From an uncultured Coriobacteriales bacterium (GTDB lineage: Bacteria; Actinomycetota; Coriobacteriia; Coriobacteriales; QAMH01), in the NCBI GenBank assembly GCA_934646835.1, contig CAKUES010000002.1, positions 1-64,000 on the forward strand: a stretch of DNA of 64,000 bases, written 5' to 3'. The notes under the pieces were generated by a model. That model searched no databases, was not told the origin of the DNA, and worked only from the letters and a program-made list of their open reading frames with translations. The position numbers were made by a program, and so were the translations under genes. Below are positions 15,556-24,056 of the stretch, in pieces. Within the stretch, counting starts at the first letter, position 1. Each line of letters begins with the position of its first letter.

Positions 15556-17961
15556 ATGAACATCGCCTCTGCGAAAAACCAGATCAAGGATACGGTCGAG
15601 GCCTACCTGCAAAAAGACGACGCGGGCATGTACATCATCGCGCCGGTGCATCAGCGCCCCATCTTCATGGTGGGCGCCCCCGGCATCGGCAAGACGGCGA
15701 TCATGGAGCAGGTGGCACAGGAGCTCGGCATCGGCATCGTCTCCTATTCGATGACGCACCACACACGCCAAAGCGCGCTCGGCCTGCCGCGCATCGAGCA
15801 TCGCGAGTTCGACGGCATGGAGTACGAGGCCTCCGAGTACACGATGAGCGAGATCGTCGCCTCCGTCTACGACTACATCAAGGCGAGCGGCTGCCGTCAG
15901 GGCATCCTCTTTTTGGATGAGATCAACTGCGTGAGCGAGACGCTCTACCCCTCCATGCTGCAGTTCTTGCAGTACAAGACCTTTGGCAAGCACAAGGTGC
16001 CCGACGACTGGGTCATCGTGTGCGCGGGCAATCCGCCCGAGTACAACCGCTCCGTCCATGAGTTCGACATCGTCACGCTCGATCGCCTGCGTCAGATCGA
16101 TATCGAGCCGGACTACGCGGTATGGAAGAGCTATGCGAGCACCAAGGGCGTGCACCCTGCGGTGACGACCTTCCTCGACGCTAAGCGCGATTGCTTCTAC
16201 AAGGTCGAGTCCAAGGCCGGCGGCGGCAAGTCCTTTGTCACGGCGCGTGGCTGGGAGGACCTCGCCCAGATCATCGGCCTCTACGAGGAGATGGACAAGC
16301 CCGTCGACCGCGACCTCATCGTCCAGTACCTGCGCGACGAGGATATCGCGGACCAATTCTCCGTCTACTATGCGTTGTTCAAGAAGTACCGTGCGGATTA
16401 CCAGGTGGGTCGCATCCTCGACGGCAACCCCGATCCGGAGGTCTACAGCCGTGCCCGAGCTGCGGAGTTCGACGAGCGCATCGCGCTGGTAGGCCTGCTG
16501 CTCGACAGCCTCGCGGGCGAGTGTTCCAAGACCATCGACCAGGAGAACACCGTCATCAGCGCGCGGGACGTTCTGCGCGAGATCAAGGGCGAGCTGCTGG
16601 GCGGCGCTTCCATCGACAGCACGCTCATCGAGCGCTTGGGCGAGCGCGAGTCCAAGCTTGCCCGCGCACTTGAGGCCAACACGATGAGTGCAGCCAACAT
16701 CCGCAAGGAGCGCCTCTCCATTGGCCTCTTGCGCGCGCTCGTCTCCGCCTGCACGCTCGAGAAGACGACGCAGGGCCCGGCCGCGTTCGAGACCCTGCAG
16801 CGTCTCTACGGCGAGGAAGTCGCGAAGATCCAGCCGCTGGTGGACGCGGCAGATGCCAAGATGTCGAACGCCTTCCAGTTCGTGGCTGATGTCTTTGAGA
16901 GCCGCGAGATGCTCGTCTTCTTGGCAGAGATCACGACGCGCGCCACGACCACGCAGTTCATCTCGCATTACGGCAACGAGGCCTTCTATAAGTTCAACGA
17001 TCAGCTCGAGGTCGACGCATCGCGCGCGGACCTCTCCAACCGCATCAGCGAGCTTGCGCAGCTTGCCGACGACAGCGACTTCGCGGCGACACACTCGGTG
17101 ACTGACGGCTCTGCTGCCGGTATCGGGAGCAGCGCAGGCAATGCCTATGGCGTGACGGAGCAGGGCAGCGTTCCCATGCAGCCGCTCAACGAGGCGCTTA
17201 CGGTGCAGCCTGCTGCGGGGACGGCACTGGCTGCAGCAGAGAAGGCAGCTGTTGAGAAGCCGAGTGCGGAGGAGCTCGACCGCTATTACAACGGCCGCGA
17301 GGTCGAGTGGGGCTTTGCGAGCATGTCGAAGATGATCATCGACAACGTGCCGATGGCAGGCAAGAAGGTGCTCGACGTGCAGTGCCGACGTGGCAAGGGC
17401 GTCTATAAGCTCTCTGCCAAGGTCGGGCCCAAGGGCACAGCCATCGGCGTTGACAGCTCTGCGGGCTACATCGAGGACGCCAAGGAAAGCGAGCCCAAGG
17501 CATTGCGCCGCAACGGCTTCAAGACGAGCAACATGGAGTTCCACGTCGCCTATCCGGAGGACCTGCTGGCCGGCGGCATCGGCAACTGCGCGGTCGACGT
17601 CGTCTACATCAACAACGTCATGACCCTGCTGTGCGACCAGCGCGCGGCGCTCGCGGAGTTCTTCCGCGTGCTCAAGCCGGGCGGAATCCTCATCTGCGAG
17701 ACGATCTTCTCCGACAAGGAGCGCGATGAGGCTGTTGTCGAGGCTGCGCGCAAGATCGGCAATTCCGTCCAGGCAGGCAGGACGCAGGGGGAGCTCTTCG
17801 CGTTGATGGCGGAGGCTGGCTTTGAGGAGCCGGTCATCGTGGATTCCTACGACGTGGCGGCGGATCGCGGCTATGTGGCGACCGAGCATGTCGAGACCGT
17901 CAGCAGCGACGAGGGCGTGAGCTTCAGGGCCGTGGCGCTCAACGCGGTCAAGCCGAGGTAG
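15556..17961 (+). CDS. MoxR-family AAA+ ATPase fused to a SAM methyltransferase-like domain
   Basis: An 801-residue fusion. Residues ~1-500 form a MoxR-type AAA+ ATPase: Walker A GAPGIGKT (40-47), Walker B GILFLDE (116-122), sensor 1 VIVCAGNPPEYN, then helical domains. A low-complexity linker (about 510-590, Ala/Gly/Ser-rich) leads to a Rossmann methyltransferase domain like ArsM/UbiE types: VLDVQCRRGKG, IGVDSSAGYI, then LAEFFRVLKPGGILI. Motif I is degenerate, since the usual DxGxGxG reads DVQCRRGKG. MoxR ATPases act as chaperones together with VWA proteins, and the VWA gene is directly upstream. The fused methyltransferase is unusual. RBS AAGGGA; 157 bases from the VWA gene. Confidence 0.85.
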   Translation: MNIASAKNQIKDTVEAYLQKDDAGMYIIAPVHQRPIFMVGAPGIGKTAIMEQVAQELGIGIVSYSMTHHTRQSALGLPRIEHREFDGMEYEASEYTMSEIVASVYDYIKASGCRQGILFLDEINCVSETLYPSMLQFLQYKTFGKHKVPDDWVIVCAGNPPEYNRSVHEFDIVTLDRLRQIDIEPDYAVWKSYASTKGVHPAVTTFLDAKRDCFYKVESKAGGGKSFVTARGWEDLAQIIGLYEEMDKPVDRDLIVQYLRDEDIADQFSVYYALFKKYRADYQVGRILDGNPDPEVYSRARAAEFDERIALVGLLLDSLAGECSKTIDQENTVISARDVLREIKGELLGGASIDSTLIERLGERESKLARALEANTMSAANIRKERLSIGLLRALVSACTLEKTTQGPAAFETLQRLYGEEVAKIQPLVDAADAKMSNAFQFVADVFESREMLVFLAEITTRATTTQFISHYGNEAFYKFNDQLEVDASRADLSNRISELAQLADDSDFAATHSVTDGSAAGIGSSAGNAYGVTEQGSVPMQPLNEALTVQPAAGTALAAAEKAAVEKPSAEELDRYYNGREVEWGFASMSKMIIDNVPMAGKKVLDVQCRRGKGVYKLSAKVGPKGTAIGVDSSAGYIEDAKESEPKALRRNGFKTSNMEFHVAYPEDLLAGGIGNCAVDVVYINNVMTLLCDQRAALAEFFRVLKPGGILICETIFSDKERDEAVVEAARKIGNSVQAGRTQGELFALMAEAGFEEPVIVDSYDVAADRGYVATEHVETVSSDEGVSFRAVALNAVKPR

Positions 17962-18285
17962 GGAGCAGGCGGCCCGATGACGCTGACGTGATGGCGTGGT
18001 TGTGTGCTGCAACGATGGCGCCGACTTCGTCTGGCGCCTACGTGGGGCCTGCGGCCCGTCGGTGCTGACGCGACGGCAAGCTGGCGCTTTGCGAATTTTT
18101 ATGAGATGTGGGGAGTGCGTAGGGGAGGGACCCTGTCCCTCCCCAGAGGATGAACGGTATATGGGGAGGGACAGGGTCCCTCCCCTACGGGCTCCAAAGC
18201 TCACGTAGGCGCCAGACGAAGTCGGCGCCATAGGTTGCAGCGAGCTGGCGGGTGTCTGTAACCTGCCATGCTCCTGTAGCTGCGC
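17962..18285. repeat. Composite inverted repeat: two family C and two family A elements
   Basis: Family C elements at 18017-18042 and 18204-18229 point in opposite directions and flank two family A palindromes (18118-18145 and 18160-18189), also inverted. The whole 215-bp block can fold as one nested structure. A similar composite lies at 60525-60794. It fills the gap between the MoxR gene and murJ. Confidence 0.8.
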
Positions 18286-18291
18286 TACAAT
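18286..18291 (+). promoter_or_regulatory. Probable -10 box of murJ
   Basis: TACAAT ends 8 bases before the ATG of murJ. The -35 region is weak. With this spacing transcription would begin at or next to the start codon, so the message would be leaderless or nearly so. Confidence 0.45.
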
Positions 18292-18299
18292 TAAACGTT

Positions 18300-19946
18300 A
18301 TGGATACTCAAAACAACACTCAGATCGACAGCAAGAACGAAGAGCAGCCGCGCAAGAGCGTGGCGCGGTCCACGGCGGTGATGAGCCTGTGCACGCTCGT
18401 CAGCCGCGCGACGGGTTTCATCCGCACTTGGGCGATGGCCTTTGCGCTCGGCAACACGGTCATGGCTGCGGGTTTTGCGCTTGCCAACAACCTGCCCAAT
18501 ATGATCTACGAGCTTGTCGCAGGCGGCGTGCTCTCCACGGCGTTTCTGCCCATCTACCTGCAGCAGCGCAACCAGCGCGACACAGCGGCGTCGAGCGACT
18601 ACGCTTCCAACCTGCTCTCCATCGCCGCGGTGTTCCTCGGCGGCATCGCCTTGCTCGCCAGCATCTTCGCCCCGCAGGTCATCGTGACGCAGAGCCTCTT
18701 CAGCTCTGCCTCCGACGAGACGGTCACCGCTGCGGTGTGGTTCTTCCGCTTCCTGTCCTTTGAGATCGTCTTCTACGGCATCAGCGCGATCTTCTCCGGC
18801 ATCCTCAATGCGGAGCGCGAGTTCTTCTGGCCGGCCATCAGCTCGGTCTTCATGAACATCATCGCCATCATCGGCTTCTTTGCCTACCCGTTCATCTCTG
18901 CAGCAAACGCGACGGCCGGCACGACCTGGCTCGGCATCACGATGTTGCTCTCCATCATGGTAATGGCGTTTGTCCAGTTTCCGGCTCTGCGCAAGACCGG
19001 CATCCGCTTCCGCTTCATCATCGACTTCCACGGCGAGGGCTTCCGCGACACCATCAAGCTCGCGCTGCCGGCCATTGCCTGCACGGCGATCAACCTCGTC
19101 TCGCTGTCCGTCATGAACAGCTGCGCGCTGCACGTGGCGGCAAACGGTCCCTCGTCCGTGAGCTATGCGTGGATGTGGTACCAGTTTCCCTACGGCGTGC
19201 TCGGCGTGGCGCTTTCCACCGCGATGTTCACGGAGATGAGCGACGCGCTCTCGCGCAAGGATAACGTGCGCTTTAGGGAGCACATGCTCGCCGGCCTCTC
19301 CACGACGCTTCTGCTCATCATCCCGATGGCGGCGCTGCTGTTCTCCTGTGCTTACGAGCTTATCGGCCTGTACTCGGCCGGCCGTTTCTCTGCCGATGAC
19401 ATCGAGCCGATTGCGCGCCTGCTCATGGGCTGGGCGATCAACCTGCCAATCTATGCGGCGTACATGTTCGTCTACCGCGTGTTCTCCGCGCTTAAGGACA
19501 TGAAGACGGTTGCGATCTGCAATGCCGTCTTCACTTGCGTGCAGGTTGGGCTCTACATGGTCTTCACGGGTGTTGTGGGGCTGGGTGGGTTCGAGGGCCT
19601 TGGCCTCATCGGCATCCCGGTCACCGACATCTGCTTCTACTCCCTGATGCTCGTCACGCTTCTTGCGATCTTGCAGCGCCGCATCGCTGGGCTGAACATC
19701 GTGGGTCTTGTCCCCGGCGTTGCCAAGGTCTCGCTTGCCAGCCTGGTGGGCGGTGCGGTGGCCTTCGTGCTCTCCCGCGCGCTCGATGGCGTGCTGGCGA
19801 CGGGCACGGCGCTCGGCTCGCTGTTGGCGCTGGCGATCACCGGCATCGTCGGCTTGGCGGTCATCATGCTGCTGTGCCGCGTGTTCCATGTGGGTGAGAT
19901 CAACCGCCTCTTCTCTGCCATCAAGCGCAAGGTGCTGCGCAGATAG
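18300..19946 (+). CDS. murJ: MurJ-type lipid II flippase
   Basis: A 548-residue membrane protein of the MOP exporter superfamily with about 14 transmembrane helices. After a polar N-terminal tail it reads KSVARSTAVMSLCTLVSRATGFIRTWAMAF, split over the first helix, the MurJ/MviN hallmark. A basic pattern around GGVLSTAFLPIYLQ follows. MurJ moves lipid II across the membrane for peptidoglycan synthesis. ATG 18300 is chosen over an in-frame start at 18252 because the family homology starts there and a -10 box lies at 18286. No Shine-Dalgarno sequence is seen, which supports leaderless translation. Confidence 0.9.
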   Translation: MDTQNNTQIDSKNEEQPRKSVARSTAVMSLCTLVSRATGFIRTWAMAFALGNTVMAAGFALANNLPNMIYELVAGGVLSTAFLPIYLQQRNQRDTAASSDYASNLLSIAAVFLGGIALLASIFAPQVIVTQSLFSSASDETVTAAVWFFRFLSFEIVFYGISAIFSGILNAEREFFWPAISSVFMNIIAIIGFFAYPFISAANATAGTTWLGITMLLSIMVMAFVQFPALRKTGIRFRFIIDFHGEGFRDTIKLALPAIACTAINLVSLSVMNSCALHVAANGPSSVSYAWMWYQFPYGVLGVALSTAMFTEMSDALSRKDNVRFREHMLAGLSTTLLLIIPMAALLFSCAYELIGLYSAGRFSADDIEPIARLLMGWAINLPIYAAYMFVYRVFSALKDMKTVAICNAVFTCVQVGLYMVFTGVVGLGGFEGLGLIGIPVTDICFYSLMLVTLLAILQRRIAGLNIVGLVPGVAKVSLASLVGGAVAFVLSRALDGVLATGTALGSLLALAITGIVGLAVIMLLCRVFHVGEINRLFSAIKRKVLRR

Positions 19947-20013
19947 GAGCGGGACGTCGCCTGGCTGGTGTTTGGTGGTCAACGTGTACCTGGTCACAAA
20001 CGTTCAACAAAGA

Positions 20014-20045
20014 AAAAAGCAGCCCGCGTGATGCGGGCTGCTTTG
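20014..20045. terminator. Bidirectional terminator between murJ and the DUF1846 gene
   Basis: AAAGCAGCCCGC pairs with GCGGGCTGCTTT around a 5-base loop, with an A-run on the left and TTTG on the right. Confidence 0.85.
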
Positions 20046-20070
20046 CGTTGTGCTGTGTGGTACTTGCGGC

Positions 20071-21552
20071 TTACCTGTGGAAGCGCCTGCCGCTCTCGTA
20101 GCAGGGCTCGCAGCAGACGTTGATGCCGAGCGTCTTGTAGAGGCGCTCGTCGTCCTCGGAGATGATGCTCGAGAAGAACGCGTCGCAGCCGCGCAGCTGG
20201 TCGAGTGCCTCGATTGTGTCCTTCGCAAGCTTGTTGCTCGCGCTGGAGATGGACAGGGCGATGAGCATCTCGTCCGGGTGCAGGCGGGGGTTGCGACCCT
20301 GGAGCACGTTGGTCTTGAGGTTGCAGATGGGCACCAGGGCCTCGTCTGCGATGATCCAGGTCTCGTGGTCGACGCCTGCGGCCTGCTTGGCTGCGTTGAT
20401 CAGCAGACTGCTCGCCGCGCCGAGGAGCTCGGAGGTCTTGCCGGTGACGATGGAGCCGTCAGGCATGATGAGCGCGCCTGCGGGAGCGCCCGTCTCCTCC
20501 GCCTTGTTCAGCGCTGCCTTGCGCGCGGGGTTGAAGTCCGGGTCGATGCCGACTTTGCGCATGATGATCTCGAGGCGGTCGACTTCCTCTTGGCCCAGGC
20601 CGGTGCGCTGGACCTTGACCGCGCCGGCGAAGTAGCGGCGCACGATCTCCATCTTGGAGGCGTCGCGGCATGCCTCGTCGTCCACGATGCCAAAGCCCGC
20701 CATGTTCACGCCCATGTCGGTGGGGGACTGGTAGGGGCTCTCGCCCATGATCTTCTCCATCATGGCCTTGAGCACGGGGAAGATCTCCACGTCGCGGTTG
20801 TAGTTGACGGTGGTCTCGCCGTAGGCGGCCAGATGCCACGGGTCGATGATGTTGGCGTCGTCGAGGTCGACGGTTGCGGCCTCGTAGGCGATGTTGACGG
20901 GGTGGTCCAGCGGGAGGTTCCAGATGGGGAAGGTCTCGTACTTGCTGTAGCCGGCCTTCACGCCGCGCTTGTGCTCTTGGTAGAGCTGGGAGAGGCAGGT
21001 TGCCATCTTGCCGGAGCCGGGGCCGGGAGCGGTCACGACGACCAGCGGGCGCGTGGTCTCGATGTACTGGTTCTTGCCGTAGCCCTCGTCGCTGACGATG
21101 TGGGCGATGTCATGCGGGTAGCCGGCGATGGGGTAGTGCAGGTACCAGGAGACGCCCAGCTGATCGAGGCGCTGGCAGAAGGCATCCGCGCCGGGCTGGT
21201 TGGCGTATTGGGTGATGACGACGCTGCCCACGTAGAAGCCGAGGGACTCGAAGATGTCCATCAGGCGCAGGACCTCGTCGTCGTAGGTGATGCCGAGGTC
21301 GCCGCGGACCTTGCTCTTCTCGATATGGTTGGCGTTGACGGAGATGACGATCTCCACCTGGTCTTGCATGCTCTTGAGCATGGAGATCTTGGCGTCGGGT
21401 TTGAAGCCGGGCAGGACGCGGCTCGCGTGGTAGTCGTCGAAGAGCTTGCCGCCAAACTCGAGATAGAGCTTTCCGCCAAACTGCTGGATGCGCTCCTTGA
21501 TGCGCTGTGCCTGCAGGGTGATGTACTTATCGTTGTCGAAACCGACTCGCAT
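20071..21552 (-). CDS. DUF1846-family protein
   Basis: A 493-residue cytoplasmic protein matching the DUF1846 family over its full length. It starts MRVGFDNDKYITLQAQRI; the middle holds PLVVVTAPGPGSGKMATC, a P-loop-like Gly-rich turn, and GVKAGYSKYETFPIWNL. The family is widespread in Firmicutes and Actinomycetota; structures show a nucleotide-binding-like fold but the reaction is not established. The start has AGGGGG upstream. It is convergent with murJ and divergent from the M20 peptidase gene; no operon partner is apparent. Confidence 0.85.
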   Translation of the reverse strand: MRVGFDNDKYITLQAQRIKERIQQFGGKLYLEFGGKLFDDYHASRVLPGFKPDAKISMLKSMQDQVEIVISVNANHIEKSKVRGDLGITYDDEVLRLMDIFESLGFYVGSVVITQYANQPGADAFCQRLDQLGVSWYLHYPIAGYPHDIAHIVSDEGYGKNQYIETTRPLVVVTAPGPGSGKMATCLSQLYQEHKRGVKAGYSKYETFPIWNLPLDHPVNIAYEAATVDLDDANIIDPWHLAAYGETTVNYNRDVEIFPVLKAMMEKIMGESPYQSPTDMGVNMAGFGIVDDEACRDASKMEIVRRYFAGAVKVQRTGLGQEEVDRLEIIMRKVGIDPDFNPARKAALNKAEETGAPAGALIMPDGSIVTGKTSELLGAASSLLINAAKQAAGVDHETWIIADEALVPICNLKTNVLQGRNPRLHPDEMLIALSISSASNKLAKDTIEALDQLRGCDAFFSSIISEDDERLYKTLGINVCCEPCYESGRRFHR

Positions 21553-21764
21553 GTGGAAAGCCCCCTAGAATGTAATCAGACGTACCGACTAATGATAGCA
21601 GTGTGAAGGCTTTTCCCAAGCTCGAAACTTGCCTTGTCCTGTATCGATTTTGTTACGGAGCGCGGGCGTGCGCGCGTTACCATGAATGCCGAACGCTTAG
21701 CTGCCTTGGGCAGGGCCCATGCAGCCGAGCATTGTCGTTTCTTAAGCGATAGGAGCAGATGACC

Positions 21765-22889
21765 ATGAACGCACAGCGCGTGCTCGACACCTTCCTCGAC
21801 CTCGTCCGCATCGACAGCCCCTCTACCAAGGAGGCCGGCGTGGCCCGCTACTGTGCGGATGCTCTGCGCGCGTGCGGCTGCGAGGTCGAGTTCGACCAAG
21901 GCGGCCTTGACGCCGGCAGCGATACGGGCAACATCTACGCGGTGCTGCCCGGCACAGCGCCCGGCTCCGTCATTTTCACGGCTCACATGGACTGCGTGCC
22001 CCCGTGCTGCGGCGTCGAGCCCATCATCACCGACGGCGTTATCCACACGGACGCCAGCACGGTGCTCGGTGGCGACGACAAGGTCGGCGATGCGGCGATC
22101 ATCGAAGCCGTGCGCAGCTTGGTGGAGGGAGACGAGCCCTACTGCACCGTCAAGATCGTCCTCACCGTGCAAGAGGAGGTTGGCTGCTGCGGCGCCAAGG
22201 CGCTGAGCGCGGGCGATTTCGAGCCCGACGAGCCGTGCTTTGTCTTCGACATGGACGGCAATCCCGGCGGCGTGACCGTTGGCGCCCCCTATCACTACAC
22301 CTTCGGCGCGGACTTCATCGGCAAGGCCAGCCATGCGGGTTGTGCTCCGGCCGAGGGAATCCATGCCATCGCCGCCGCTGCCAAGGCCGTAAGCCTCATG
22401 CGCGAGCGCGGCTGCTTGGGCGCAGTGGGTGCCAACGCCGCCTCCAACGTTGGCAAGATCTCTGGTGGCAGCGCAAACAACATCATCCCCGACGCCTGCC
22501 ACATCACCGGCGAGTGCCGTGCGGTCGACAAGGCCCTGTGCGAGTCGAACAAGGCCGCGATGATGCAGTGCCTTGAGGACGGCGCGGCGGCCGAGGGCGC
22601 GCGCGTCGAGCAGCATTGGGAGCTCGAGTACGATGGCTTCCTGCTCACCGAGGAAGACTCCGCGGTCCAGCTCGCCAAGAAGTCGGCCGAGGCATGTGGC
22701 CTGCCCTTCTGGATGGAGGTCTCTGCCGGCGGAAGCGACGCCAACATCTTCAAGGGCCGCGGCGTGGCGCCTTGCGTGGTTGCCACTGGCATGACGAACT
22801 TCCACTCCGTCACCGAGTGCCTCAAGGTCAAAGACCTCGAGGACACGGCGCGCATGGCGATCGCACTCGCTAGAATCGCGGCGAAGTAG
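21765..22889 (+). CDS. M20-family metallopeptidase (PepT-like)
   Basis: A 374-residue cytoplasmic di-zinc exopeptidase of the M20 family, closest to tripeptidase-T-like proteins. Metal and catalytic motifs are visible: TAHMDCVPP (first His/Asp), GGDDKVG (bridging Asp), QEEVGCCG (general-base Glu and metal Glu), DMDG, and a final HSVTE near the C terminus. The dimerisation lid contains ASHAGCAPAEG. It likely trims short peptides for amino-acid supply. ATG 21765 is preferred for RBS spacing (AGGAG at 21751); ATG 21759 is also in frame. xerD follows 11 bases later. Confidence 0.85.
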   Translation: MNAQRVLDTFLDLVRIDSPSTKEAGVARYCADALRACGCEVEFDQGGLDAGSDTGNIYAVLPGTAPGSVIFTAHMDCVPPCCGVEPIITDGVIHTDASTVLGGDDKVGDAAIIEAVRSLVEGDEPYCTVKIVLTVQEEVGCCGAKALSAGDFEPDEPCFVFDMDGNPGGVTVGAPYHYTFGADFIGKASHAGCAPAEGIHAIAAAAKAVSLMRERGCLGAVGANAASNVGKISGGSANNIIPDACHITGECRAVDKALCESNKAAMMQCLEDGAAAEGARVEQHWELEYDGFLLTEEDSAVQLAKKSAEACGLPFWMEVSAGGSDANIFKGRGVAPCVVATGMTNFHSVTECLKVKDLEDTARMAIALARIAAK

Positions 22890-22900
22890 GGAAGCCGAGC

Positions 22901-23845
22901 ATGCCCCGCAAGACGATGCGCCGCGCTAACGCGGATTTGGGTCCGTACAAGGGAAGCCTCGAGGACTTCCTCGTCTTCCTCACGGCGGAGCGCGGCCTGT
23001 CTGCGCACACGGTGGAGTCCTACGGCTACGACCTCGAGGACTACCTCTCGTATTTGCACGAGCGCGCCGTCGATGCTTACGACGACATCCGCCGCGAGAT
23101 GGTGACGGATTACATCGCCGATTTGCGCGAGCGCGGGTACTCGCCAAGCTCTGTGGACCGCCATGTGGCGGCGCTCAAGACCTTCCATCGCTTCCTGGTG
23201 AACGAGGACATCACCCAGGTTGACCCGGTCTCGAGCGTGCCCATCCCCAAGGCGCCGGCAACGCTGCCGGAGGTGCTTACCATCGACCAGGTGGCGCGCT
23301 TGCTCGACCAGGAGTTCCCGGCTACGCCCGCCGGCCTGCGCGACCGCGCGATCCTCGAGGTGCTCTACGGCTGCGGCCTGCGCGTGAGCGAGCTGTCGGG
23401 CCTTGGGTTTGCGAGCCTGCTGCTCGAGGAGGGCATGCTGCGCGTGCACGGCAAAGGCGACAAGGACCGTATCGTGCCGATCATGGGCTCGGCGGCAAGC
23501 GCTCTTGCCGAGTACCTGCGCGATGGGCGCCCGATGCTGCGCACCGTCAAGGCGCTGCGTCCGCAGGACCCGGAGGCGGTGTTCCTCAACGCGCGCGGCG
23601 GCCGGCTCACGCGCCGCAGCGTGATGGCGATCGTCGAGCGCTACGGGCGCAAGGTCGGCATCGAGGGCCTGCACCCCCACGTGCTGCGCCACAGCTTTGC
23701 GACGCACATGCTCCAAGGCGGCGCTGACCTGCGCATGCTCCAGGAGATGCTCGGCCACGCGGATATCTCGACGACTCAGATCTACACGCATGTGGACTTG
23801 AGCCACATCCGCGCGGAGTACATGTCAGCGCATCCGAGGGCGTAG
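22901..23845 (+). CDS. xerD: XerD-type tyrosine recombinase
   Basis: A 314-residue tyrosine recombinase. The N-terminal SAM-like DNA-binding domain (FLTAERGLSAHTVESYGYDL) is followed by the catalytic domain with the first Arg in GCGLRVSELSGL, a Lys in GKGDKDRIVPI, HVLRHSFATHML (His and Arg), and GHADISTTQIYTHV (His and the nucleophilic Tyr). Length and spacing fit XerC/XerD, which resolve chromosome dimers at dif; XerD is the better match, but XerC cannot be fully excluded. A dif site was not recognised in the window. It may be co-transcribed with the M20 peptidase. Confidence 0.85.
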   Translation: MPRKTMRRANADLGPYKGSLEDFLVFLTAERGLSAHTVESYGYDLEDYLSYLHERAVDAYDDIRREMVTDYIADLRERGYSPSSVDRHVAALKTFHRFLVNEDITQVDPVSSVPIPKAPATLPEVLTIDQVARLLDQEFPATPAGLRDRAILEVLYGCGLRVSELSGLGFASLLLEEGMLRVHGKGDKDRIVPIMGSAASALAEYLRDGRPMLRTVKALRPQDPEAVFLNARGGRLTRRSVMAIVERYGRKVGIEGLHPHVLRHSFATHMLQGGADLRMLQEMLGHADISTTQIYTHVDLSHIRAEYMSAHPRA

Positions 23846-23872
23846 GGGGAGATGCTGGTTGTTTGCGGGGCA

Positions 23873-24008
23873 ATCGAACGGAAAAGACCTGGCCACATCC
23901 GTTCGATCACCGTCATTCTTCGACTATGGTCCCGAGGTCGTTGCGCTGGCGGTATAGCGACACAATTAACGTTCCTGAAACACGCCCAGGGGGTACCATG
24001 TCAGGAAC
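23873..24008. promoter_or_regulatory. Two hairpins upstream of ilvE
   Basis: A perfect 10-bp stem (ATCGAACGGA / TCCGTTCGAT, 23873-23907) follows xerD. A second stem (GTTCCTGA at 23971-23978 with TCAGGAAC at 24001-24008) lies about 50 bases before the ilvE start. No T-run follows either, and no T-box or leader peptide is obvious. They may serve mRNA ends or ilvE control. Confidence 0.4.
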
Positions 24009-24056
24009 TTGAAAAACCGCGCGTTTACCTGCGCGTTTAAAGAGGAGATGATTTTC

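Noticed and set aside
12094..18231. A very long open stretch on the minus strand (about 2045 codons) opposite the LRR/VWA/MoxR genes
   Set aside because: It mirrors the strong third-position G/C bias of the plus-strand genes, reads as low-complexity Arg/His/Leu/Ala-rich sequence, starts in a repeat and has no domain. The plus-strand genes have clear motifs and ribosome sites.
22901..23845. Phage integrase rather than XerD
   Set aside because: Length, motif spacing and position after a housekeeping peptidase fit XerC/XerD; no phage genes or attachment sites are nearby.
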